Part shown: positions 23,667 through 31,273 of the stretch, one piece after another
Layout of the letters: each line of letters starts with the position of its first letter
Numbering within the stretch: position 1 is the stretch's first letter
NCBI GenBank assembly: GCA_030611945.1
Contig: JAUWOV010000007.1
Span: forward strand, 1 to 31,273
Direction of reading: 5' to 3'
From: a bacterium
GTDB lineage: Bacteria > JAHJDO01
DNA: 31,273 nucleotides
Notes under the pieces: model-generated
What the model was told of the DNA's origin: nothing
Seen by the model: the letters and a program-made list of their open reading frames with translations, nothing else
Databases searched by the model: none
Program-made: the position numbers and the translations under genes

Positions 23667-24479
23667 ATGTCAACTATTCCAATCAAAGACCTCTTAGAGG
23701 CAGGGACACATTTCGGACACCAAACGCATAGATGGAATCCAAAAATGAAAGAATTTATTTTTGGACAGAAAAGAGGCATACATATCATAAATCTTGAGAA
23801 GACTGTTCAAAAGGCGGAGAAAGCATATGAATTCTTGGCGAATTTAGCTGCGCAGGGAAAATCTGTTTTATTTGTCGGCACAAAGAGGCAGGCTCAAATA
23901 GCTATTGCCGAGCAGGCAGCAAGATGCGGAATGTATTATGTAAATCAGCGTTGGTTAGGGGGTACGCTTACAAACTTTCAGACTGTTTGCAAGAGTATAA
24001 AACGATTACTTGAAATTGAGCAAATGGAGGAGAAAGGGGAATTTGAGACACGAATTAAGAAAGAAGTTATCAGATTAAATAAAGAAAAGGATAAGCTTAA
24101 TAAATATCTCAGGGGAATTAAGACAATGACCGGATTTCCAGGCGCGTTATTCATAGTGGACACACAAAAAGAAAAAATCGCTGTTCTGGAAGCAAATAAA
24201 TTAGGAATTCCTGTAGTTGCAATCGTTGATACGAATTGCGATCCTGATAGAATAGCCTATTCTATTCCTGGTAATGATGATGCTGTTAGGTCAATCGCAG
24301 TATTAACCGCAAAAATGGCTGATGCGATTATTGAAGGGAAGAAGAAAATTCCTAAAGAGAAGGAAGAGAAAATTAAAAAAGAAAAAGAGAAACCGGTTAA
24401 AAAAGCAAAGGACGCCGGAGAAAAAAAGGCAACTAAGACAAGTAATAAAACAACTGCTAAAAAAAAGGATAATAAATAA
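23667..24479 (+). CDS. rpsB: Ribosomal protein S2
   Basis: S2 is a component of the 30S subunit. The 270 residues begin [20 protein letters not shown] and contain [27 protein letters not shown] and [20 protein letters not shown]. The C-terminal 48 residues form a Lys/Glu/Ala-rich low-complexity tail, longer than in E. coli S2 (241 residues). Start: ATG 23667 with AAGGAG 6 bases upstream; the frame is open from 23634, but that would add an atypical Lys-rich leader containing the ribosome site. It is the first gene of the classic rpsB-tsf-pyrH-frr order. Confidence 0.97.
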   Translation: MSTIPIKDLLEAGTHFGHQTHRWNPKMKEFIFGQKRGIHIINLEKTVQKAEKAYEFLANLAAQGKSVLFVGTKRQAQIAIAEQAARCGMYYVNQRWLGGTLTNFQTVCKSIKRLLEIEQMEEKGEFETRIKKEVIRLNKEKDKLNKYLRGIKTMTGFPGALFIVDTQKEKIAVLEANKLGIPVVAIVDTNCDPDRIAYSIPGNDDAVRSIAVLTAKMADAIIEGKKKIPKEKEEKIKKEKEKPVKKAKDAGEKKATKTSNKTTAKKKDNK

Positions 24480-24494
24480 AGGAGTTTTTCTATA

Positions 24495-25082
24495 ATGGGA
24501 ATAAATGCGGATTTGGTTAAGAAGTTAAGGGAGGCAACAGGCATAGGCATTATGGATTGTAAGACGGCTTTGATAGAAGCAGACGGGGATTTGGAAAAGG
24601 CTACGAATGTTCTGCGTAAAAAGGGGTTGGCAAGCGCAAAGAAGAGAACCGGACGCCAGGCTCTGGAAGGCATTATTGCCTCTTATGTCCATCATGGAGA
24701 TAAAATAGGTGTATTGGTAGAGATTAATTGCGAGACTGATTTTGTTGCCAGAACAGATGAATTTAAGGACTTAGCCAGGAATATAGCAATGCATATTGCT
24801 GCAACAAATCCTTCTTATATTTCTAAGGAAGATGTGCCTCGTGATGTGATTGAAAAAGAAAGGGAGATATATAGCGAGCAAAGTAAAGGCAAGCCTGAAC
24901 ATGCTATTGAAAAAATAGTTAATGGCAAACTAGATAAGTTTTTTGCGCAATTCTGTCTGTTACAGCAGACATTTATTAAAGACAGTAAAATGTCTGTTAG
25001 CGAATATGTAGTGTCTAAAGTAGCAAAGCTGGGAGAAAACATCAAGATTCGTGGATTCACCCGATATCAGCTTGGAGGGTAA
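24495..25082 (+). CDS. tsf: Translation elongation factor Ts
   Basis: EF-Ts is the nucleotide exchange factor for EF-Tu. The 195 residues correspond to the short form (as in Thermus). The N-terminal UBA-like domain carries [20 protein letters not shown], and the core has the EF-Tu-binding [19 protein letters not shown]. The C-terminal coiled-coil insertion of E. coli EF-Ts is reduced. AAAGGAG lies just upstream of the ATG. It follows rpsB by 15 bases. Confidence 0.96.
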   Translation: MGINADLVKKLREATGIGIMDCKTALIEADGDLEKATNVLRKKGLASAKKRTGRQALEGIIASYVHHGDKIGVLVEINCETDFVARTDEFKDLARNIAMHIAATNPSYISKEDVPRDVIEKEREIYSEQSKGKPEHAIEKIVNGKLDKFFAQFCLLQQTFIKDSKMSVSEYVVSKVAKLGENIKIRGFTRYQLGG

Positions 25083-25090
25083 CCTGTTTT

Positions 25091-25813
25091 ATGAAAAAGC
25101 CTGTATATAAACGGATCTTACTCAAGTTAAGTGGAGAAGCGCTTAAAGGCAAAAGAGAATTTGGTATAGACTTTGAAGAAACAGCTCTTATTGCAGAACA
25201 AATTAATGAGATACAGGCACTTGGTGTAGAAATTGCCGTTGTGATAGGTGGTGGGAATATATTTAGGGGGGTGCCTGCAAGCAAAAACGGGATAGATAGA
25301 GTTACTGCTGATTATATGGGAATGCTTGCTACTATGATTAATGCATTGGCGCTTCAGGGAGCGCTGGAGAATATAGGAGTAATTACCAGAGTACAAACTG
25401 CAATAGAAATGCAAAAACTGGCAGAGCCGTATATAAGAAGGAAAGCTGTCAGACACTTAGAGAAGGGAAGAGTTGTGATCTTTGCAGGAGGAACAGGCAA
25501 CCCATATTTCAGCACTGATACTGCAGCTGCCCTGCGCGCAGTGGAACTGGAAGCTGAAATAGTACTTAAGGCAACAAAAGTAGACGGAGTATATAGTTCA
25601 GATCCCCTAACGAATAAAAAAGCAAAACGATTTAGTTCAATTGACTATCTTGAAGTAATAACAAAGAGGCTTAAAGTTATGGATAGTACTGCCATTTCTC
25701 TTTGTATGGATAATAATCTGCCGATTGTTGTCTTTAATATGGCTCAAAAAGGGAATATTAAAAAGGTTGTAATGGGAGAGAATATTGGAACTTTTGTGAA
25801 GGAGGCAAGGTAA
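25091..25813 (+). CDS. pyrH: Uridylate (UMP) kinase
   Basis: PyrH phosphorylates UMP to UDP and belongs to the amino acid kinase fold. The 240 residues show [13 protein letters not shown] at the N-terminus, [11 protein letters not shown], the uridylate-site region [22 protein letters not shown] (read in two parts around the Asn-Pro), and [12 protein letters not shown]. The gene lies 8 bases after tsf and one base before frr in the usual order. Confidence 0.97.
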   Translation: MKKPVYKRILLKLSGEALKGKREFGIDFEETALIAEQINEIQALGVEIAVVIGGGNIFRGVPASKNGIDRVTADYMGMLATMINALALQGALENIGVITRVQTAIEMQKLAEPYIRRKAVRHLEKGRVVIFAGGTGNPYFSTDTAAALRAVELEAEIVLKATKVDGVYSSDPLTNKKAKRFSSIDYLEVITKRLKVMDSTAISLCMDNNLPIVVFNMAQKGNIKKVVMGENIGTFVKEAR

Positions 25814-25814
25814 A

Positions 25815-26372
25815 ATGCTAAAGCAAATTATTTCGCAGACTGAAGCCAAAATGAAAAAATCCATTGAGGCAGTAAAGGGGGAACTGGCTACGATCCGAAC
25901 CGGAAGAGCATCCGCTTCTTTAGTGGAACATATTATGGTTGACTGTTATGGTTCGCCAGCACCGCTTAATCAGGTAGCAGGAATTTCTGTTCCGGAGGCT
26001 CAGCTTATTATTGTTCAGCCATGGGATAAGAACATAATATTTGATGTAGACAAGGCAATAGTAAAGGCTAATATTGGACTGACACCCATAAATGACGGCA
26101 AAGTGCTGCGCATACCTGTCCCATCTCCCACTGAGGAGCGAAGAAAAGAGCTCATAAAGATTGTAAAAAAGATAGGTGAAGAGGGAAAGATATCTATAAG
26201 AGGAATACGGCGGGATACTATTGCGGAAATTAAAAACCTGCAAAAGAATGGACAGGTATCTGAAGACGATGCTTTTAGAGATGAAGAACATGTTCAAAAA
26301 ATCACAGATCAGCACATTGCCCAGGTTGACGAAGCCTTAGACAGCAAGGAAAAGGCATTGATGGAAGTTTGA
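25815..26372 (+). CDS. frr: Ribosome recycling factor
   Basis: RRF splits post-termination ribosomes together with EF-G. The 185 residues are the canonical length. They include LATIRTGRASASLVEHI, YGSPAPLNQVAGISVPEA and the C-terminal helix ending KITDQHIAQVDEALDSKEK. The ATG follows the pyrH stop after a single base, with GGAGG at the end of pyrH as the ribosome site, so expression is coupled. Confidence 0.97.
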   Translation: MLKQIISQTEAKMKKSIEAVKGELATIRTGRASASLVEHIMVDCYGSPAPLNQVAGISVPEAQLIIVQPWDKNIIFDVDKAIVKANIGLTPINDGKVLRIPVPSPTEERRKELIKIVKKIGEEGKISIRGIRRDTIAEIKNLQKNGQVSEDDAFRDEEHVQKITDQHIAQVDEALDSKEKALMEV

Positions 26373-26419
26373 AAAAGCCGACCGCAATAAAAACAATAAA
26401 AACAAAGGAGAACTAGGAT

Positions 26420-26593
26420 ATGGCTTATAAAATCTCAGATGAATGTGTTGGTTGCGGCACGTGTGTTGATGAGTGTGAAGCAGAAGCAATTAAAGAACAG
26501 GATGACAAATACAGCATTATTGCCGAAAAATGCACAGAGTGCGGGAAATGCGCGGAAGTATGCCCTGTAGAAGCAATAGCGAAGGATGACTAA
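26420..26593 (+). CDS. Small 2[4Fe-4S] ferredoxin
   Basis: This short gene encodes 57 residues beginning MAYKISDECVGCGTC. Cysteines are at 9, 12, 15 and 19 and at 38, 41, 44 and 48, two C-x2-C-x2-C-x3-C motifs for two cubane clusters, as in clostridial-type ferredoxins. The second motif ends in the usual Cys-Pro; after the first, Glu replaces Pro. AAAGGAG lies 9 bases before the ATG. It sits in the 213-base space between frr and uppS and overlaps uppS by 8 bases. It is probably a low-potential electron carrier, which hints at anaerobic or Fe-S-dependent metabolism (including the radical SAM enzyme here, although that link is inference). Confidence 0.93.
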   Translation: MAYKISDECVGCGTCVDECEAEAIKEQDDKYSIIAEKCTECGKCAEVCPVEAIAKDD

Positions 26594-27326
26594 AAAAGAA
26601 GAGCTGTTGTCAAAATTAGACCATAAGAAGCTTCCACAACATATTGCTATTATAATGGATGGGAATGGCAGATGGGCAAAGAAGCGCGGATTGCCAAGGT
26701 CTGCAGGACACCTGGCAGGGGTAAAAACTGTTAGGCGCATTGTACGAACTTCCTCAAATATTGGTATAAAATTTCTGACCGTGTATGCATTTTCCACTGA
26801 AAACTGGAAACGTCCTAAAAATGAAGTTAGTATAATCATGTCTTTATTCAAGATATATCTCAAAAAAGAAATATCAACATTTAACAAGAATGATGTAAGG
26901 CTTAATGTAATTGGGAATATAGGAGATTTGTCGGATGGTCTTCGAAAAATTATAGATAACGCGCTGGAAAAGACATCTGCAAATAGAGGCTTAAGGTTCA
27001 CTTTAGCTATCAATTATGGCAGCAGGGAAGAGATTATAAATGCAGTAAAAAACATTGTAAACGATGTTGAAAGAGGTATTATAAGCAGAGATATAAATGA
27101 GAATGTAATCAGCAGATATTTATATACATCTGATTTGCCGGACCCTGATCTTTTAATCAGAACAAGCGGAGAGATGAGGATTAGCAATTTTTTGCTCTGG
27201 CAATTATCATACGCTGAAATCTGGGTTACGGATACGTATTGGCCGGATTTTGAGCAAACAGAGTATATGAAAGCGATTTTGGATTATCAAAATAGACAAA
27301 GGCGGTTTGGGAAACATAACGGATAA
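26586..27326 (+). CDS. uppS: Undecaprenyl diphosphate synthase (cis-prenyltransferase)
   Basis: UppS makes the C55 lipid carrier precursor for cell wall synthesis by adding isopentenyl units to farnesyl diphosphate. The 246 residues carry HIAIIMDGNGRWAKKRG (catalytic Asp), LTVYAFSTENWKRP and the C-terminal PDLLIRTSGEMRISNFLLWQ, followed by AEIWVTDTYWPDF. The start ATG 26586 lies inside the ferredoxin gene end and there is no independent strong ribosome site, so translation is probably coupled. Confidence 0.97.
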   Translation: MTKKEELLSKLDHKKLPQHIAIIMDGNGRWAKKRGLPRSAGHLAGVKTVRRIVRTSSNIGIKFLTVYAFSTENWKRPKNEVSIIMSLFKIYLKKEISTFNKNDVRLNVIGNIGDLSDGLRKIIDNALEKTSANRGLRFTLAINYGSREEIINAVKNIVNDVERGIISRDINENVISRYLYTSDLPDPDLLIRTSGEMRISNFLLWQLSYAEIWVTDTYWPDFEQTEYMKAILDYQNRQRRFGKHNG

Positions 27327-27336
27327 GGCAGTAGCT

Positions 27337-28128
27337 ATGTTACGCAGTAGAATAGCAGTCGCTGTATTTTGCATCCCTGTTTTTCTTCTTTTGGCATACA
27401 ACGGAGGAATAGCGTTTGCATTGTTTACTGCGGCTGTGTCTGTATTTGCATTTTTAGAATTTGCCAATCTGGTTAAACACATAAAGAAGGATATTCCTAA
27501 ACTTATTGGAGCTTTAGGTTGCGCATGTATAGTGTTTTCGTTTTATGGAGAAGAACAAGTATCAGCCGGCATAATCTTATTTGTTGTGTTTATCCTGGTA
27601 CTGGCATTCCAGCTTCTCAGGAATGACATATCAGGTTCAATAATTACTACAGGAATAACGAGTTTTGGAGTGATATATACAGGATGGTTCTTAGCGCATC
27701 TTGTTGCTCTTAGAAATTTGCCGTCAGGAAGAGCATATATTTTTACTTTGTTGGCTATTACATGGCTTACAGATTCAGGAGCTTATGCGGTCGGCACATT
27801 ATTCGGCAAACATAAATTGCCAATAAAGGCAAGTCCGAACAAGTCTTATGAAGGATTAATAGGAGCTTGTATGGGAAGTTTTATGGGAGTTATTATTGCG
27901 AAATTAATATTTATGAAAACACTTACTGTGACTCATATGATTGCGCTTGCAATAGTAATGTTCCTGGTTGGCCAGCTTGGGGATCTATCCGAATCATTGC
28001 TGAAGCGTGACGCAAAAGTAAAGGATACTGACAGCAGTATTCCGGGGCATGGTGGAGTTCTGGACAGGTTTGACAGCCTGTTATTTACAGCGCCGGCAAT
28101 GTTCTACTATACTAAACTTTTTTTATAA
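27337..28128 (+). CDS. cdsA: Phosphatidate cytidylyltransferase (CDP-diglyceride synthase)
   Basis: CdsA makes CDP-diacylglycerol from phosphatidic acid and CTP in the membrane. The 263-residue form has several hydrophobic segments and the diagnostic C-terminal signature LLKRDAKVKDTDSSIPGHGG followed by VLDRFDS. I chose ATG 27337, which has AAGGCAG upstream and begins MLRSRIAVAVFCIP. The frame is also open upstream to TTG 27307, which would overlap uppS. The usual dxr and rseP genes do not follow; dnaB comes next, 18 bases later. Confidence 0.94.
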   Translation: MLRSRIAVAVFCIPVFLLLAYNGGIAFALFTAAVSVFAFLEFANLVKHIKKDIPKLIGALGCACIVFSFYGEEQVSAGIILFVVFILVLAFQLLRNDISGSIITTGITSFGVIYTGWFLAHLVALRNLPSGRAYIFTLLAITWLTDSGAYAVGTLFGKHKLPIKASPNKSYEGLIGACMGSFMGVIIAKLIFMKTLTVTHMIALAIVMFLVGQLGDLSESLLKRDAKVKDTDSSIPGHGGVLDRFDSLLFTAPAMFYYTKLFL

Positions 28129-28146
28129 ATGGAATTATATTGAAGA

Positions 28147-29496
28147 ATGAAAAAGATATCTGTAAATAAACTGCCTCCGCAGAACATAGACGCAGAGATA
28201 TCTGTGCTGGGAGCTATGCTGATTGAAAAAGAAGCTATTGGAAAGACACTTGAGATATTAAATAGCAAGGATTTTTATAAAGATGCTCATAAGAAGATAT
28301 TCTCCGCAATAGTATCTTTGTATGATAAAGACGAAGCTGTAGATTTAGTTACAGTAACAGAACATCTGACAAAGGGAAAAGCGTTAAAGGATATCGGAGG
28401 ACCAAGTTTTATATCCGGGCTGGCCAGCAGTGTAGCAACAGCTGCTAATGTTGAGCATCATGCGCGAATTGTAAAGCAGAAAGCAACACTCAGAAATTTA
28501 ATTAATGTATCTACTAAAATTATTGCAAAGAGCTATGAAGGGGATGAAGACGTTGATATAATATTAGATAACGCAGAAAAACTTATTTTTGATATAAGCC
28601 AGCAGAAGATGAAGGGGGAATTTGTTGCAGTAAAGTCTATATTAAAGGACACGTTCCAAACTATAGAGAATATAATTGATAAAAAGATTCATGTAACGGG
28701 TGTTCGTACTGGGTTTGATGTGCTTGATGACAGAACAGCAGGGCTGCAGAATTCAGACCTCATTATTGTTGCTGGCAGACCGAGTATGGGAAAAACAAGT
28801 TTTGCTCTCTCTCTTGCTCATCATATTGGAGTTGAAGAAAAAACACCTGTTGGTATATTGAGCTTAGAAATGTCTAAAGAGCAGCTTGTACAGCGCATGT
28901 TATGCTCAGAAGCCAGAGTTGATATGCATAAAATGAGAACAGGTTATCTTGGAGAACAGGACTGGCCAAAACTTACTATTGCTGCCGGTAGATTATCCGA
29001 AGCGCCAATTTATATTGACGATAGTTCTAACCTTTCAGGGCTGGAAGTGCGCGCAAAAGCACGGCGGCTTAAGGCACGTAAGAATATAGGAATTCTCATA
29101 ATAGACTATTTGCAATTGATGAGCGGCAAATCAAGGATGGAGAACAGACAGCAGGAGATATCTGAAATTTCCAGGTCATTAAAAGGATTAGCAAAGGAAT
29201 TAAATATTCCTGTTGTTGCGCTCTCACAGTTAAGACGTCTGGGAGAAGGAAGACACAGACCCCAGCTATCCGATCTCAGAGAATCGGGCGCTATAGAGCA
29301 GGACGCAGATGTAGTTTTGCTTTTGGTGAGAGAAGAATTGTATGAAGAGACTGAAGAGAATAAGGGAAGAGCGGAAATAAATATAGGCAAACAGAGAAAT
29401 GGACCAACTGGCTCCTTTGAATTGGCGTTTATTAAGGAATACGCTAAGTTTGAAAATCTTTCTATGAGAGAAGATGAGGAAGAAAAAACTATATAG
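28147..29496 (+). CDS. dnaB: Replicative DNA helicase DnaB
   Basis: DnaB is the hexameric 5'-3' helicase at the replication fork. The 449 residues start with the N-terminal domain signature PPQNIDAEISVLGAMLI. The RecA-like domain carries Walker A AGRPSMGKTSFAL, the LSLEMSKEQLVQRML segment, the Walker B region ILIIDYLQLM, and the LSQLRRLGEGRHRPQLSDLR and ESGAIEQDADVVLLL motifs. There is no intein. The location between cdsA and eno is unusual compared with the common rplI-dnaB order. Confidence 0.97.
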   Translation: MKKISVNKLPPQNIDAEISVLGAMLIEKEAIGKTLEILNSKDFYKDAHKKIFSAIVSLYDKDEAVDLVTVTEHLTKGKALKDIGGPSFISGLASSVATAANVEHHARIVKQKATLRNLINVSTKIIAKSYEGDEDVDIILDNAEKLIFDISQQKMKGEFVAVKSILKDTFQTIENIIDKKIHVTGVRTGFDVLDDRTAGLQNSDLIIVAGRPSMGKTSFALSLAHHIGVEEKTPVGILSLEMSKEQLVQRMLCSEARVDMHKMRTGYLGEQDWPKLTIAAGRLSEAPIYIDDSSNLSGLEVRAKARRLKARKNIGILIIDYLQLMSGKSRMENRQQEISEISRSLKGLAKELNIPVVALSQLRRLGEGRHRPQLSDLRESGAIEQDADVVLLLVREELYEETEENKGRAEINIGKQRNGPTGSFELAFIKEYAKFENLSMREDEEEKTI

Positions 29497-30797
<1,301 letters not shown>

Positions 30798-30798
<1 letters not shown>

Positions 30799-31109
30799 TG
30801 CGTAATAAAAAACAAAACGCTTCAAAAAACAACCTAAAGAAAATATTATTAGTTGTAATAGTTATCCTGTTTGTATTCTTGGCTATATATGCTTTTACTC
30901 CTTGTATAATAGAGCAGAGAAAACTGAATAAACAAATTGCAAATCTTGAGAATGAGATCAGAAAAGTCCGAGAATCCAATGAGAAACTTACTAAAGAGAT
31001 ACACGCTCTAAAGAACGACCCGTTGTACATAGAAAAGCTTGCCCGTAAGGAATTAGGATTGATAAGGTCTGGTGAGGTAATATATAAGCTTAAGCCAGAC
31101 AAGGAATAA
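30798..31109 (+). CDS. ftsB: FtsB/DivIC-type septum formation initiator
   Basis: This 103-residue bitopic protein has a short basic cytoplasmic N-terminus, one transmembrane helix (about 15-36, ILLVVIVILFVFLAIYAF), a coiled coil (about 40-75, KLNKQIANLENEIRKV) and the DivIC-family C-terminal motif DPLYIEKLARKELGLI. It should bridge the late divisome with FtsL and FtsQ/DivIB. eno-ftsB adjacency is widespread. It is coupled to eno by a TAATG overlap. No terminator-like hairpin follows. Confidence 0.9.
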
Positions 31110-31186
31110 TTACTTTATTCCCATCTGTATCGCACCCAAAAACCTAGATAGAAGCCTAAAAAAAGGTAGAAAGAAGCAGGCTCTGC

Positions 31187-31195
31187 TGGTATAAT
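31187..31195 (+). promoter_or_regulatory. Extended -10 promoter before the gene leaving the window
   Basis: TGGTATAAT is an extended -10 (TGn plus a perfect TATAAT, 31190-31195). No strong -35 is present (TAGAAA 17 bases upstream). AGCAG/CTGCT (31175-31187) forms a small inverted repeat just upstream, and TCACCC/GGGTGA (31211-31225) another in the leader. Confidence 0.5.
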
Positions 31196-31240
31196 AGCAA
31201 AAACAGAGCATCACCCAATGGGTGAAAAACGGAGATAAAG

Positions 31241-31273
31241 ATGCTATTAACAAAAAAGATGTCACAAGTCAGA
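31241..31273 (+). CDS. Start of an unidentified gene running off the window
   Basis: ATG at 31241 opens a frame of eleven codons to the window end (MLLTKKMSQVR), with GGAG seven bases upstream and a promoter candidate at 31187-31195. It is too short to name. Confidence 0.5.
   Translation, partial: MLLTKKMSQVR

Noticed and set aside
26435-27013. 192-codon minus-strand frame opposite the ferredoxin and uppS genes
   Set aside because: It is a shadow of the coding strand with no ribosome site or recognisable domain.

Overview
The window is 31.3 kb of an AT-rich bacterial chromosome, and almost every gene lies on the + strand. The backbone is housekeeping: trpA (partial), cinA, recA, alaS, ruvX, SRP RNA, dnaX, ybaB, recR, cvpA, nth, and later rpsB-tsf-pyrH-frr-uppS-cdsA-dnaB-eno-ftsB. 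The SRP RNA is the large type with an Alu domain, as in Firmicutes and several deep lineages. The gene order and sequences suggest an uncultivated, deep-branching candidate phylum (Omnitrophota-like is my guess). The sequence alone does not settle the phylum.

Layout. (1) 1-7180: trpA end, cinA, recA, alaS, then an AlbA_2/Schlafen-type regulator with a 12-bp tandem repeat wedged between alaS and ruvX. (2) 7181-11341: large SRP RNA and a recombination/replication block (dnaX, ybaB, recR, cvpA, nth). (3) 11417-15143: an AraC-family regulator and a small catabolic-looking set, two SDR epimerase/dehydratase-type enzymes flanking a cyclase-family metal hydrolase. (4) 15160-18768: a near-consensus promoter driving a compact three-gene operon: PlsC-type acyltransferase, PaaK-type adenylate-forming ligase, and a radical SAM/SPASM protein fused to an ApeP-like hotdog domain. 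(5) 18793-19365: a RHH antitoxin/RelE-type toxin pair whose promoter carries five GAATA direct repeats at exact 10-bp spacing. (6) 19473-23477: two transposase genes in tandem. The first is a 936-residue fusion of a RecB/Cas4-like (TM0106-type) domain, an RNase H-like domain and a complete IS66-type DDE transposase. The second is an IS4-family transposase lying in the same reading frame after a single TAG. (7) 23564-31109: a possible switching leader before rpsB, then the translation, isoprenoid/phospholipid, replication and glycolysis genes, with a 57-residue ferredoxin gene between frr and uppS. (8) 31187-31273: a promoter and the start of a gene that runs off the window.

How the parts fit. 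Regions 1, 2 and 7 are conserved core genes, often translationally coupled (overlaps or gaps of 0-15 bases). Regions 3-6 form a roughly 12-kb accessory stretch between nth and rpsB. The best candidates for something not described before are the nuclease-transposase fusion at 19473-22283 and the radical SAM-hotdog fusion operon at 15240-18768. All assignments come from motif recognition by eye; no database search was run.
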